From an uncultured SAR116 cluster alpha proteobacterium (lineage in GTDB: Bacteria; Pseudomonadota; Alphaproteobacteria; Puniceispirillales; Puniceispirillaceae): a DNA stretch of 64,000 bases. The stretch lies in NCBI GenBank assembly GCA_902578815.1, contig CACHEI010000005.1, positions 1 through 64,000 of the forward strand. Reading direction: 5' to 3'. The notes under the pieces are model-generated. The model saw only the letters and a program-made list of their open reading frames with translations, was not told the origin of the DNA and did no database searches. Below are positions 19,906 through 30,101 of the stretch, piece by piece; position 1 is the stretch's first letter, and each line of letters starts with the position of its first letter. A program made the translations under genes and the position numbers.

Positions 19906-21225
19906 ATGAAGCCAGCCGCACGGCTTGCCACCTTAATCGAGATTATCGACGAGATCGAGGAGACCCATCTCGCCGGCTATGGGTTGCGAAAGGGATTGCA
20001 GCGGCGGCGCTATGCAGGGTCAGGAGACCGGCAGGCTATCTCTGCCATGTTCTGGCAGGTGCATCGGGCGTGGGCGCGCCTTTTTTGGCATTTGCAGCAA
20101 TGTGGATGTCAGGTCACCGCCCGTAGCATCTCTATCGCCGCTCTGATGCTGGTTAACCGGCAGCTGCCAGCGGCAATCTCTGCGCTGTTCGGCGGCGATG
20201 ACAAGCATAATGCTGCAGCACTTAGTGCTGATGAGCTGGAGCTTGTTGCGCAATTAGTCGATCGGCAGCTGGATCACCCTGAGATGCCTCGTAATGTGGC
20301 ACTTGAATGGCCTGAGTTTTTGATGGCAGATGCTATTGCTGCACTTGGTGAGTCGGCCGATGCCGAATTACTGGCCTTGCGGGGCGAAGCGGCAACAGAT
20401 GTCCGGATTAACCCGTTAAAAATTGATGACAGGCGTGTGTTGCGGGAAAAATTTGCCGGCCGTGGTCTCAAATGTCATCTCAACACGCTCTCGCCCATTG
20501 GCATTCGGCTTGAAAAACGCAACCGCACGGAGAATTTTCCTGAATGGAAGAAGGGGCTGTTTGAGTATCAGGATGAGGGATCGCAGATTGCGGCACTTCT
20601 TTGTGACGCACGGCCAGGCATGCAGGTTGTCGATATGTGCGCCGGTGCTGGTGGCAAGGCGCTTGTGATGGCGGCGCAGATGCAGAACAGGGGGCGCGTT
20701 CTGGCGCTTGATTCCGATGCTGAACGGCTGGAACGTGGCGGTGAGCGGATGCGTCGTGCTGGCGCCCACAATATTGAACGAAAACATGTCGGTGACAGTT
20801 GGGGGACGAAGCGCTGGCGTGGCAAGTTTGACCGGGTGGTGATTGATGCGCCCTGTTCAGGGTCTGGCACATGGCGACGTCAGGTTGACGCCCGCTGGCG
20901 ATGCAGCAGTGACGACCTTGCCCGTTATACCAGCCTGCAGGCGCAATTGCTCGACAAGGGGCGTGCCATGGTCGTGCCCGGCGGCCGGATCATCTATATC
21001 ACCTGTTCGGTTCTGGCCAGTGAGGGCGCACAGCAGATTGATCGGCTGCTGGCAGAAGCGCCGGAACTGGAGCTAGCCGATATAGGTGAAATCTGGCAGG
21101 ACACGATTGGCAAGCAGCAAGGTGGTGCCTGTCCGACATTGGACAGGGGGATGCTGCGGCTGCTTCCTGGACGTGACGGCACGGATGGGTTTTTCATCGC
21201 GGTATTGCAGGCGCTTCTGCGCTGA
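19906..21225 (+). CDS. rsmB: RsmB-type rRNA cytosine-C5-methyltransferase
   Basis: This 439-residue RsmB/NOP2-family enzyme uses SAM to methylate cytosine in rRNA (C967 of 16S rRNA for true RsmB). The N-terminal part (about 1-150) is helical; the catalytic domain (about 220-435) has [16 protein letters not shown] for [15 protein letters not shown] with one catalytic cysteine and the IITCSVL-like block [14 protein letters not shown] with the other. [14 protein letters not shown] is the usual entry block. I take the ATG at 19906 with an AGAGGT ribosome site rather than the longer frame from 19864. Its TGA touches an ATG that opens into guaA (TGATG), but guaA more likely starts 45 bases later. 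The exact target base is inferred from the family. Confidence 0.87.
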   Translation: MKPAARLATLIEIIDEIEETHLAGYGLRKGLQRRRYAGSGDRQAISAMFWQVHRAWARLFWHLQQCGCQVTARSISIAALMLVNRQLPAAISALFGGDDKHNAAALSADELELVAQLVDRQLDHPEMPRNVALEWPEFLMADAIAALGESADAELLALRGEAATDVRINPLKIDDRRVLREKFAGRGLKCHLNTLSPIGIRLEKRNRTENFPEWKKGLFEYQDEGSQIAALLCDARPGMQVVDMCAGAGGKALVMAAQMQNRGRVLALDSDAERLERGGERMRRAGAHNIERKHVGDSWGTKRWRGKFDRVVIDAPCSGSGTWRRQVDARWRCSSDDLARYTSLQAQLLDKGRAMVVPGGRIIYITCSVLASEGAQQIDRLLAEAPELELADIGEIWQDTIGKQQGGACPTLDRGMLRLLPGRDGTDGFFIAVLQALLR

Positions 21226-21269
21226 TGGCGTTTGGGGATCTGCGTAATAACAAGGTTGGGATAGGTAAG

Positions 21270-22823
21270 ATGACGAATGATTCAATTCTGATTATTGATT
21301 TTGGCTCGCAGGTGACGCAGCTGATTGCACGGCGTCTGCGGGAGGCGGGTGTCTATACCGAGATTTTGCCCTGCACCACGACAGCAGACAAAATCAGTAC
21401 TGTGCGGCCGCGGGGGATTATTCTATCGGGTGGACCGGCATCGGTGGCGATGTCGGATACGCCGCGCGCCCCGCAAATCGTTTTTGATTTGGCGGTGCCG
21501 GTGCTTGGCATCTGTTATGGCCAGCAGACAATGTGTCAGCAGCTCGGCGGACGCGTTGAACCGGGAACAAGCCGCGAATTTGGCCGTGCCGAGTTGCAGA
21601 TCATCGAACCATCGGCCCTGTTTGAAGGGGTGTGGGATAGTGCCACCTCGCATCACACTGTCTGGATGAGCCATGGTGATCACGTTGCTGCGCTTCCTGA
21701 TGGATTTCGCGTGGTGGCAAAATCTGCCGGTGCGCACTTCGCCGCTGTTGCTGATGAGACACGTCACTATTATGGTGTTCAGTTCCATCCTGAGGTTGCT
21801 CACACGAAGGGTGGAGAGCGCTTGCTCTCGCGCTTTGCCATTGGCATCTGTGGTTGTTCCGGCAGCTGGTCGATGGCTGGCTATCGGCAGCGGGCGATTG
21901 CTGCCATTCGCAAGCAGGTTGGTGATGGCAAGGTGATTTGTGGCCTGTCTGGCGGTGTTGATTCATCTGTTGCCGCCGTGCTGATCCATGAGGCGATTGG
22001 CAAGCAATTGACCTGTGTGTTTGTCGATCATGGCTTGTTGCGGGCTGGCGAGGCTGAGGAGGTGGTCAGGCTTTTTGGAGGACATTACAACATTCCGCTG
22101 ATCCACAAGAACGTGGCGGAGCTGTTTCTTAGCCGCTTGGATGGCGTCAGTGATCCGGAGCAGAAACGCAAGATCATCGGCAACAGCTTCATCGAGGTGT
22201 TTGACGTCGAGGCGGCGAAGATCGACGGGGCGCGGTTTCTGGCGCAGGGAACCCTCTATCCTGACGTGATTGAGAGCATCTCAGCTGCTGGCGTTGACGC
22301 GGTGACAATAAAGTCACACCACAATGTTGGCGGCCTTCCCAATGACATGGCATTAGAGTTGGTGGAGCCTTTGCGGGAGTTATTTAAGGATGAGGTTCGG
22401 GCCCTAGGACGTGAGATTGGCCTTCCTGAAATTTTGGTCTCGCGCCATCCTTTTCCGGGGCCGGGGCTTGCCATCCGCGTTCCAGGCACGATCACCCGCG
22501 AAAAGCTCGATATTCTTAGAGAGGCTGATGCCGTCTATCTTGAAGAGATTCGCAATGCTGGGCTTTATAATGAAATCTGGCAGGCCTTTGCCGTGTTATT
22601 ACCGGTGCGAACCGTTGGCGTGATGGGTGATGCCAGGTCTTATGATTATGCCTGTGCATTGCGGGCTGTCTCTTCAACGGATGGCATGACAGCCGATAGT
22701 TACCCGTTTACTCATGAGTTTCTCTCGCGCACTGCCACTCGGATTGTGAATGAGGTCAAGGGTATCAACCGCGTCACCTATGATGTTACATCAAAGCCAC
22801 CTGGCACAATTGAGTGGGAATAG
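21270..22823 (+). CDS. guaA: GMP synthase (glutamine-hydrolysing)
   Basis: This 517-residue enzyme makes GMP from XMP, ATP and glutamine. The N-terminal glutamine amidotransferase domain has the nucleophile Cys in [16 protein letters not shown] (about 85) and His/Glu in QFHPEVAHT. The ATP-pyrophosphatase domain has the PP-loop [14 protein letters not shown] (about 228), and the C-terminal dimerisation domain ends in the near-invariant PPGTIEWE. The ATG at 21270 gives [14 protein letters not shown] and the normal length; an upstream ATG at 21225 would add 15 residues. The 3' end of guaA is a known attachment site for genomic islands, and here AT-rich island DNA with an integrase starts right after the stop. 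The gene end itself is intact, as expected when integration regenerates it. Confidence 0.96.
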   Translation: MTNDSILIIDFGSQVTQLIARRLREAGVYTEILPCTTTADKISTVRPRGIILSGGPASVAMSDTPRAPQIVFDLAVPVLGICYGQQTMCQQLGGRVEPGTSREFGRAELQIIEPSALFEGVWDSATSHHTVWMSHGDHVAALPDGFRVVAKSAGAHFAAVADETRHYYGVQFHPEVAHTKGGERLLSRFAIGICGCSGSWSMAGYRQRAIAAIRKQVGDGKVICGLSGGVDSSVAAVLIHEAIGKQLTCVFVDHGLLRAGEAEEVVRLFGGHYNIPLIHKNVAELFLSRLDGVSDPEQKRKIIGNSFIEVFDVEAAKIDGARFLAQGTLYPDVIESISAAGVDAVTIKSHHNVGGLPNDMALELVEPLRELFKDEVRALGREIGLPEILVSRHPFPGPGLAIRVPGTITREKLDILREADAVYLEEIRNAGLYNEIWQAFAVLLPVRTVGVMGDARSYDYACALRAVSSTDGMTADSYPFTHEFLSRTATRIVNEVKGINRVTYDVTSKPPGTIEWE

Positions 22824-22954
22824 AAATGGATATATGACTAACCGATTTATATTACTTCCTTCCTTTCACAAAACTTTCACATTAAGTCTAATAAATTAAT
22901 TTTGTTGAGAATTCGTATCACGAATATATAGAATGTTCCAAAGATGCGCGACTA

Positions 22955-23685
22955 TTGGAACTAATAGTAACTCGTAGGCGGAATTTGGCACTCGAAAAGC
23001 AGAAATTCAAAGACGGCGAAATTCCAGTCCTCAACGAAGCTTGTGTATTTAAGCGTGGGGAGTATTGGCAGTTTCGTATGTGGCTTGCGAAAGAAATCAA
23101 ATACGCACGAAAGAGCCCACGCACTCAATGTCAAACAACAGCAGTCGAGCGTGGCAAAGAAGCCAACTTAGATATTTATGCAAATCTCCAGCAAGTTAAA
23201 ACCCACTTTTCAGTCACCACCAAAGAGGGCGTGCAACAGTACCTAGACTTTCGCAAACGTGATGCAGAACTGGGACGTATTTTAAGTGGTAGACTCGCAA
23301 TAATAGTCACGTGCTTAAAGCACTGTCTCAGTTTCATTGGCAAAGATACAAAAATTAAAGAGTCAGAACGCACTGGCTGTGAAAATTATTTTTATCAACG
23401 TCAAAAATTGACCAATTCCAAAGTCAAACAAGTCACAGCTTAAACGAACAAAGCACCATCAATGCTTTTATAAAATGTTGTCACAATAATGGTCACAAAC
23501 ACATAGATGGTCTCACTTTTAAGCGACTGCCACGATTAGACAAAGGCAATGATGCGATCCTTTGAGCGCCATTTATAAACGATGAATGTGAAGATTTTTA
23601 TCCTTATACCTGCAAGAACGCGCCATTTAAGCAAGTAATACCAATAACGAATGCACGCCTCTATCAAATGCAAGTTATTTCTTAG
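22955..23685 (+). pseudogene. Tyrosine recombinase/integrase remnant downstream of guaA
   Basis: From 22955 the plus strand encodes about 160 residues like the N-terminal part of phage-type integrases of marine alphaproteobacteria (KFKDGEIPVLNEACVFKRGE, YWQFRMWLAKEIKYARKS, THFSVTTKEGVQQYL, CENYFYQRQKLTN). The frame ends at 23443, but the match continues in another frame from about 23440 (NEQSTINAFIKCC, HIDGLTFKRLPRLDKGNDA). It is stopped by TGA at 23563-23565, then continues (APFINDECEDFYPYT) to a TAG at 23683-23685. The catalytic domain with the R-H-R-Y residues is absent. So the gene has a frameshift, an in-frame stop and a lost C-terminus. It sits 131 bases after guaA in the same direction, as integrases of guaA-targeting islands do. 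It can no longer move the island. Confidence 0.8.
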
Positions 23686-23729
23686 TTTATTTTGGAATGC
23701 CACAAAAGCACACTAATTTTGAGCATTTA

Positions 23730-24596
23730 CTATTTTACCAGCGTCACAAAATATCTGCCTGCTAACCACAACCCGAATCTTTTTCGGTTCACAAATAAAT
23801 CATCAAAAAATAGAGCAATTTTTAGGAAAATCTTAAAATAGCTGTGATTTCCTAGGGTGTTTTTGCCTTGATGTTCTAATAATTCGTCGGCGGAATAATA
23901 TCCGAAACGCTTAAACATGTACAAAAAATGATAGTCTTGTATCGTAGTTTGTCTAAATGGTTGCCCAAATTTTCGCAATCCACCAATTGTAAGTGGAACG
24001 TCACCCAAATTTTTTTCAATAGTAAATAATCTTACCATTCTAATTAACGGATTGGAGGATCCTCCTTCCATGAAAATTGCTTTTCCATGAGGCTTTAAAA
24101 TCCGGTAGAGTTCCTCTCGGACGCCAGGATACTTTATAACATGATGAAGGACAGCTCTTCCAAAAATAAAGTCAAAGCTATCATCTTCGTAGGGAAGGTC
24201 TTGGGCATTGGCCTAAACAAACTCTGTTTTGTCTGAAACCTTTGTCAGATCAGCCAATTTTCTTGCAACCTTCACACCTTGAGAAGATAAATCGAAGCCA
24301 TTCACTCGATGTCCTAATGAGGCAACTGCAATTCCTAGAATTCCCGTACCACAGGCATAATCCAATATTCTCAAATCTTCATTATTTCTGACTTCATTTT
24401 CAATCATTTCTGAGAAAATTCTTGTGTCATACCCATACAAGGTTCCACTATTGTGCGGTGCGATGCAAAATTTTTTGTTAAAAAAACTCCAAGTCATCGG
24501 CTTTGAAAGCAAGGCTTTTTGCTGGGAGCTGTAAAGATTGTCGTGTTCTTTCTTTTCAACACTCAATACCTTACCAAGAAAGCCTTTTTTCAACAT
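23730..24596 (-). pseudogene. Class I SAM-dependent methyltransferase interrupted by one in-frame TAG
   Basis: A single minus-strand frame reads from ATG 24596 to the TAA at 23730 with one TAG at 24213-24215. Before the stop are the SAM motif LRILDYACGTGILGIAVASLG and NGFDLSSQGVKVAR; after it the same domain continues with ANAQDLPYEDDSFDFIFGRAVLHH (read through) and LYRILKPHGKAIFMEGG. A hydrophobic, basic C-terminus follows. Without the stop the product would be about 288 residues, a normal glycan or lipid methyltransferase size. One C-to-T change (CAG to TAG) would explain it. The start at 24596 opens 25 bases after another degenerate ORF. Either a young pseudogene or a sequence error; recoding is unlikely because all other genes use TAG as a stop normally. 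Confidence 0.8.
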
Positions 24597-24621
24597 TATC
24601 CCCTACTTCTTGTTTATGTTA

Positions 24622-24771
24622 TTACGATTGGTTTACCTCAACAAACTTATTCCATTTACACGCCAGCCACGAAATCAGAGTGAATACGAAAAAAGTTAGC
24701 GCAACTGCATTCAGGAGTCATCCAGATTGCTACCGCAGATCCAACAGCATTTGATACAAAATTTTAATCAT
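24622..24771 (-). pseudogene. Degenerate short membrane-protein ORF (possible remnant)
   Basis: One minus-strand frame from ATG 24771 to TAA 24622 contains two internal stops. Its last 31 codons read as a hydrophobic helix plus a polar tail (LLNAVALTFFVFTLISWLAC, then KWNKFVEVNQS). A neighbouring frame gives another hydrophobic piece (SNAVGSAVAIWM). This looks like the C-terminus of a small membrane protein of the GtrA or flippase kind, but the stretch is too short to name. It ends 25 bases before the start of the broken methyltransferase on the same strand, the spacing of an operon. Low confidence. Confidence 0.3.
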
Positions 24772-25732
24772 AATTTTTTCTAAATTAAAGTTTTTGGGAT
24801 TTCGTAGTACCTCTTAAAATCATGCGGCTCATGTTTGAAAAAAATAGACTTAAACCTTACAAATTGAAGGTGAGAAGCGTTGGTTAATATATCGAACATT
24901 CTACAGCAGCTGCAAAATATACAGCCAAAAATTAAGTGATTGCACGTGTATATATCAAAAGTCATTGAGTAGGTTAAGTGACCAGGTCTGTAATCTACTT
25001 ACCAAATATTTTATCTGCATGACTTGATATCTATTTCCAAAAAGCGCGATCAAGTTTTTCTAACTTAATAGATCGTCATTTTAAGTTTATCTTATTGAAC
25101 GGCATTTACGTTTTTTCATTAGTTCGGAATAATCACTGTTCTAACTTGATCAATATTTGTGTTGGCAGTTCAATGGTATTTTTTTTCCAACGGAAAAGCT
25201 TGAAAAAAGATAAGAAGAGTTAAATGTGATTCAGCATTGGCTCATTAACCAGTTGCAAATTTCTTAAAACACAAAACAGTCCAATATCATGCGGGATTTG
25301 GATAATTTGTTTTGATAAATCTCAAAATAAAAATTTGAAAATCTGTAACAGTATGTCAACGAAACTATGCGATGTGGGGTTTTATTTAAAAGAGTGACGC
25401 TGAGAGCAAATTTCGAAATACTCTCGGTAAGTGATAATTTCTTAGGCTGATTCAATGTCAAGTTATATAAACTGGCGATTAAAGAAAATTCAGTTTTGGG
25501 CTGAATAATATTAAAAAATGCGATAAAGAATTTTCATTGCGTGAGCTTGGTTTAACAACTATTTTGGCTCCTGTTTGGTCTTAAACGCTGTTACATACCA
25601 TTAGGTCAACAGTAAATGAGTTGATTATTCAAATAATCAGCTTTTGAGTTTTTTTTAGGCAGTAAAATGACTTCCTTTAGTCTAGGGTAGAAAACAATAA
25701 ACGGTAAATAAGTCGCGCGATGTAATTTAAAT
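24772..25732. other. AT-rich intergenic region upstream of manC
   Basis: I see no supported gene in about 960 bases; the two short minus-strand frames here (24780-24965 and 25264-25461) have no ribosome site and no protein-like composition. The stretch contains the inverted repeat at 25622-25639 followed by a T run and the region from which manC must be transcribed. It probably holds decayed island DNA. No tRNA or clear att repeat is visible. Confidence 0.5.
25622..25639. repeat. 8-2-8 inverted repeat followed by a T run, upstream of manC
   Basis: TGATTATT and AATAATCA are perfect complements separated by CA; a run of eight T lies about 10 bases further on. It lies about 94 bases before the manC start. 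It could be an operator or a weak factor-independent terminator; the low GC of the stem makes a strong terminator unlikely. Confidence 0.35.
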
Positions 25733-27172
25733 ATGAAAAATGAAACAAAGGTCACGCCAGTATTGCTTGCGGGAGGTAGTGGGACCCGTCTTTGGCCGGT
25801 ATCAAGGAAGTCTTATCCAAAGCAATTTGTAAATTTTAATGGTGACGTAACATTGTATCAGCAAAGTGTTATGCGCGTGTGCAAGTCTGATATTCTAAAT
25901 TTTGCTTCCCCACTTACAGTCACAAATAACGAGCACCGTTTTGTTGTTGCTGACCAATTACAGTCTATTGGTGTTGACCCAGGAACCATCCTAATTGAGC
26001 CAGAGAGTAAGAACACTGCGCCAGCAATTCTTGCGGCATGTATCTTTCTAATGAAAAGCGATCCTGAGGCGGTTATCTTAGTATCGCCGGTAGACCATTT
26101 CATGAGTGATCGGTATGCACTTCACGATGCGGTAAATAGGGGTTTAGACGTAATTTCTGAGGGAAAATTTGTAACATTTGGTGTAACGCCGACAAGGCCG
26201 GAGACAGGATATGGTTATTTAAAACCTATTTCGAACACCACAGAGTTTCCCATTGCTATCAGCAGTTTTGTGGAGAAGCCAGACATCTGTGCAGCGCGAG
26301 CAATGTTAGACGAGGGTGGTTATCTTTGGAACACTGGCATATTTTTGTTTCGCGCGCGCGACATGATAAAGGCTTCTTCTTTTTTTGAACCAAATTTGCT
26401 TAGGAGTGTTGAGGATGCAGTACACAATGGCTTTGCTGATTTTGGTTTTTGGCGCTTGGACCCTGAAGCGTGGTTGAATTGTGATAGCAATTCAATTGAT
26501 TATGCCATTATGGAAAGAACAAAAAATTTGATGGTTGTTCAACTACAAGCCGAGTGGTCAGATTTAGGAGATTGGCACACTGTTTGGTTGGAAAAAAAGA
26601 AGTTGGCGCTTGAAGGGGTTGTAACAGAGGGAAACGTTTTAGCAGTGGATTGCGAAGATGTTCTTCTCCGTTGCGACAGTCCTGGTCAGCAGCTAGTTGG
26701 GCTTGGTCTGCGAGATATTGTAGCGATATCAATGTCTGACGCTGTTTTATTAGCTCACAAAGACAAAACCCAATCAGTAAAGGCAATCGTTGAGAAACTC
26801 CAACGTAAAGGTGTGAGACAAGCAGAGGAGCATCCGCTATGGCAAAGGCCGTGGGGAACTTTTGAAAGTCTAATTATTGAAAAAAACTTCCATGTTAAGC
26901 GTTTAAATGTAAAGCCTTTTGCATCACTAAGTCTCCAAAGCCACAAATATCGCTCAGAACATTGGATCGTTGTGGAGGGTGTCGCCAATGTTACAGTTGA
27001 TGGTTCTGTATCTCAGTTGAGCAAAGGACAATCTACTTTCGTGCCTGCTGGGGCAATTCATAGACTAGAAAACCTTGGGTCTGAACCAATAGTGCTCATT
27101 GAAATTCAAACTGGTAGTTATTTTGGCGAGGATGATATTAAACGTTATGAGGACAAATACAGTAGGTTTTGA
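25733..27172 (+). CDS. manC: Mannose-1-phosphate guanylyltransferase/mannose-6-phosphate isomerase
   Basis: This 479-residue bifunctional enzyme makes GDP-mannose. The N-terminal nucleotidyltransferase has LLAGGSGTRLWPVSRKSYPK (about 11-31), VILVSPVDHFM, the FVEKPD motif (about 181) and WNTGIFLFRARD. A C-terminal type II phosphomannose isomerase cupin (about 365-475) has RPWGTFESL, HVKRLNVKPFASLSLQSHKY and the metal-binding HRSEHWIVVEG-like block plus HRLENLGSEPIVLIEIQTG. It is the first intact island gene, with long flanking gaps, so it is probably its own transcription unit. GDP-mannose may feed a mannosyltransferase in this locus or other GDP-sugars. Phosphomannomutase is not in the window. 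Confidence 0.94.
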   Translation: MKNETKVTPVLLAGGSGTRLWPVSRKSYPKQFVNFNGDVTLYQQSVMRVCKSDILNFASPLTVTNNEHRFVVADQLQSIGVDPGTILIEPESKNTAPAILAACIFLMKSDPEAVILVSPVDHFMSDRYALHDAVNRGLDVISEGKFVTFGVTPTRPETGYGYLKPISNTTEFPIAISSFVEKPDICAARAMLDEGGYLWNTGIFLFRARDMIKASSFFEPNLLRSVEDAVHNGFADFGFWRLDPEAWLNCDSNSIDYAIMERTKNLMVVQLQAEWSDLGDWHTVWLEKKKLALEGVVTEGNVLAVDCEDVLLRCDSPGQQLVGLGLRDIVAISMSDAVLLAHKDKTQSVKAIVEKLQRKGVRQAEEHPLWQRPWGTFESLIIEKNFHVKRLNVKPFASLSLQSHKYRSEHWIVVEGVANVTVDGSVSQLSKGQSTFVPAGAIHRLENLGSEPIVLIEIQTGSYFGEDDIKRYEDKYSRF

Positions 27173-28056
27173 TAGCTCGTCTGGGGCGTTTTAAAATTCA
27201 ATTAAATAAAGCTGGGATATCGCAACTGGATATTTAATCCCTACGGAAATTAGTGATACTTTATACCGAAATACGATTTTCCGAAGTGAAATGTTTAATG
27301 TTACACGGTAAAGGATTTCCGATCCGGCAAAAATTTTATTAATAATTTTTTACGATGAAGTGGTTATTGAGAGAAAATGGGGTTTTGCGGAATGAATTTT
27401 GAGAACCTATTGCTTCCCATGAATTAGCTCTAAACTCCTTAGATCCAATGAATTTCTGGTTTATCTTTCTCACATGTCGGGTTTCGATTTATTAGATACC
27501 TCGGGGCGACTTAATTTGATTTGCTTCGCGATTTGCGCGTTGAGATTTTTGTTACGACGCCATCATATTCTTAGCTGAAGCGTGAATATTAAAAAAACAA
27601 TCGTCGCAAATTAACGGGGATACAAGTTAAGTAATTTTATATCCGGTTAATTTATCTAAGTGGTTTAAACTTTTGGGCTTGGAACAACCATTTTCGTCGA
27701 TATCATTTTTTCTACGTTGTGCTTCCTCTGTAAAGTTGAATCTAAAATGATGGCCTTTCCTACAATCACCGATTAGACAGAATGCTTATGAGAGCCACAT
27801 TATTGGGTAATCATTTCTAACAGGTGACTGAAAAACGAAATTTTACGCTCTGCTGATATTATTGTATGGGTTTTCTCGTCAAGATGGTTGTACCGAGAGT
27901 TCTTCAGCTTCGGTTTATCGCTTTGTTTGATTATAACGAAATGGCCGCTTGATTGAAAAAAACAAGAGAAGTTTTAAACCTGATGTAGCGCTATTCTTTT
28001 ATTCTATAAGTGTTGATAAATACGCCATCAGAATCATCTAAGGAAGTCTGAGTGTC
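27173..28056. other. AT-rich intergenic region between manC and the ligase gene
   Basis: In 884 bases I find no open frame longer than about 50 codons, no recognisable protein fragment and no RNA gene. It contains scattered T runs, and an AAGGAAG ribosome site sits at its right end for the following gene. Probably decayed or regulatory DNA. Confidence 0.5.
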
Positions 28057-29322
28057 ATGTCTAAGTTCTACCTTCAAGACGTTTTTGAAAAAAAGGGCTT
28101 ACTAAAAGTAAAATCCTCAGCACTTCTGGCTTTATCGGAGATGAGTGTAGTGGAGAGAGCGCTTCACTATTTTTGGCTCATGGGTCCGTTAATCTTCTTA
28201 ATTGAACGAAGTCCAGCAGACATATGGATAACGTTCTTTGGTTTGGCTTTTATATTTAAAACGATCAGAAGTCGAGACTTCTCTTTTATCAAGGCATTTT
28301 GGGTGAAAATGGGGTTGTGTTTCTGGATAGTGCTACTTGTCTCAAGTGTTTTGTCCTCTCAAAAATTATATTCCCTGGGCGAAGCTTTTGTCTGGATAAG
28401 GTTTCCTCTTTTCGCGGTTGCTACAGTTTTTTGGCTTGGAAAAGACAAAAGGTTGTTTAACGCGATGATGGTGATGACGGGTATAGGTTTGCTAATAATG
28501 TGTGGCATTTTGTTAGCTGAGATATTTGTGACTGATCATTTTGGTAGACGTCTCACATGGCCTTACGGTGATAATGTGCCAGGTAGTTATATTTCAAAAG
28601 TTGGTTTGCCAGCTTTCACTATTATGATTGCTATTGCAGTATCATCAAAAGCGCCAAATACATGGGCCGCGGGTACTTTTGCATTGTTTACTATGGTCAT
28701 ATCCGTAATGACTGGAGAACGGGTAAATTTTTTGATTAGAGCTTGCGGGGGTATGTTAGCAGGCTTGTTGTGGAAGCCGTCATGGAAAAAATATGGTTTC
28801 TTGTTGCTAGTTGAAGTTTTAGCGGTCGTTGTAGTTTTTGTTACTGTTCCTCAACTGGAAAAACGTTACGTAAAGCATTTGATTAACGAATTACCAACGA
28901 ATTCAGAAAGTGCTTACGTGCAAATAATGAAACCTGGAATACTCGCGTTTGAAAGTGCGCCTTTGTTTGGAATTGGGACAGGTAATTTTAGGCAACTTTG
29001 CCCAGAAATCGTTTTGGATAAACCAAAATTGCGTTGTTCTACACACCCACATAATTTTTATGTTCAACTTCTGGGTGAGACCGGCCTATTTGGTTTCTTA
29101 TTTGGAGTTACATTTTTTCTTTCAATTATCTTCACAGTATTTTGCCAGGGTTATTCAAAGAGACACGATGTAGCCGCTGCAACCGCTTTTGTGATACCGT
29201 TGGCCCTCTTTTGGCCGATAGCCTCAACAGCTGATTTATTTGGCCAGTGGAATAATTGCTTCATGTGGAGTGCTATCGCTTTATCACTGGCAGCTGGAAG
29301 AACTCTGGACTCGGAGCCTTAA
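28057..29322 (+). CDS. O-antigen ligase-like membrane protein (Wzy_C/WaaL family)
   Basis: This 421-residue protein has about ten to twelve hydrophobic segments and a larger periplasmic loop near residues 285-340. That loop contains FESAPLFGIGTGNFRQLCPE and STHPHNFYVQLLGETGLFGF, the H-x-x-x-x-x-x-x-x-x-G pattern of O-antigen ligases and polymerases. A second Wzy-like protein is encoded at 46856-48046, so this one is more likely the ligase that moves the finished chain from undecaprenyl diphosphate to lipid A-core in the periplasm, but the roles could be swapped. The AAGGAAG ribosome site lies about 11 bases upstream of the ATG. Its TAA overlaps the TAA of the converging methyltransferase gene (TTAA), so the two transcripts meet tail to tail. 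Confidence 0.82.
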   Translation: MSKFYLQDVFEKKGLLKVKSSALLALSEMSVVERALHYFWLMGPLIFLIERSPADIWITFFGLAFIFKTIRSRDFSFIKAFWVKMGLCFWIVLLVSSVLSSQKLYSLGEAFVWIRFPLFAVATVFWLGKDKRLFNAMMVMTGIGLLIMCGILLAEIFVTDHFGRRLTWPYGDNVPGSYISKVGLPAFTIMIAIAVSSKAPNTWAAGTFALFTMVISVMTGERVNFLIRACGGMLAGLLWKPSWKKYGFLLLVEVLAVVVVFVTVPQLEKRYVKHLINELPTNSESAYVQIMKPGILAFESAPLFGIGTGNFRQLCPEIVLDKPKLRCSTHPHNFYVQLLGETGLFGFLFGVTFFLSIIFTVFCQGYSKRHDVAAATAFVIPLALFWPIASTADLFGQWNNCFMWSAIALSLAAGRTLDSEP

Positions 29323-30059
29323 CTCATGTTTTTCGCTTTTTTCACTTTTACTAGAACACTAAAACCGACAGGGCAAGACAGTTGAAGTTTATCTTTGATA
29401 TGCCTTGGACAAACTAAAACAAGCGTGTCAATTAAAACAGCGAGCGTATTTATGATTAACCAAACTGGATAAAAAAAGAAATGTGGTGCGGTGACACCAA
29501 GGATTATTTGGTTAATTGTTAAAAGAGGTGTGCTAAGTATGGTGTTAGTCGCTCTGATTTTGACGATCTTCCATTCATATCGCTCCTCCAGTAACTGGTA
29601 GAAAAAGGGTGTATAACGGAAAAAGTCAAAAGGGGATCCATGCACTGGGAATGCAAAGGGGGTGGAAAAGTAAATGAATCCACTGTCCCTCATAACACGA
29701 TTCACTTCATCCAAAAAACTAAACGGATCAGGAATATGCTCGAGTACTTCAGAAATAATAATGGCTTGTTGAGTGTCATTTTCGAATGGAAGAGGTTCTG
29801 TAAGATCGTGTTTGATAGCACCAGCAACTTCTGGCTTAAAATCTAAACCTAAATATTTTTTGTCAGAAAAAAGACACCTAAACGGCATGTTGCCACACCC
29901 CAAATCAAGAATGGATTGTGATTTTGAAGTTGCGTTTCTGAACTCTAATAAGGTTCTAAGATTTGAGCGGCTGGAGATGTAGCAAAAATCCCAGATATTT
30001 GGATTAATCCGAGCCTTGCAAATACTTTTTTTAATAGCCTGGATCTGTTTCTTCTTCAA
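29319..30059 (-). CDS. Class I SAM-dependent methyltransferase with membrane-associated C-terminus
   Basis: This 246-residue protein has the SAM motif SILDLGCGNMPFRCLF (about 49-64), an acidic strand end GLDFKPEV, and a post-motif ISEVLEHIPDPFSFLDEV with GFIYFSTPFAFPVHGSP, as in UbiE/WbdD-like methyltransferases. Residues about 180-225 are hydrophobic (LLTINQIILG, FFFYPVWLIINTLAVLID), suggesting membrane contact and a lipid-linked or glycan substrate. It is the last gene of the long minus-strand run and ends by a 4-base tail overlap with the ligase gene. Acceptor unknown; O-methylation of a sugar in the repeat unit is the likely role. Confidence 0.82.
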   Translation of the reverse strand: MKKKQIQAIKKSICKARINPNIWDFCYISSRSNLRTLLEFRNATSKSQSILDLGCGNMPFRCLFSDKKYLGLDFKPEVAGAIKHDLTEPLPFENDTQQAIIISEVLEHIPDPFSFLDEVNRVMRDSGFIYFSTPFAFPVHGSPFDFFRYTPFFYQLLEERYEWKIVKIRATNTILSTPLLTINQIILGVTAPHFFFYPVWLIINTLAVLIDTLVLVCPRHIKDKLQLSCPVGFSVLVKVKKAKNMS

Positions 30060-30101
30060 AAAAATCTCACACAGTTACAATGCATCTGCTGTCCAACTCA
30101 G

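Noticed and set aside
23730-24596. TAG recoding or stop-codon suppression in the methyltransferase
   Set aside because: Other genes in the window use TAG as a normal stop (for example mgtE and rfbF), and no selenocysteine- or pyrrolysine-type context is seen. Mutation or sequence error is simpler.
24780-25461. Two short minus-strand open frames (61 and 65 codons)
   Set aside because: No ribosome site, low-complexity AT-rich composition and no recognisable motif.
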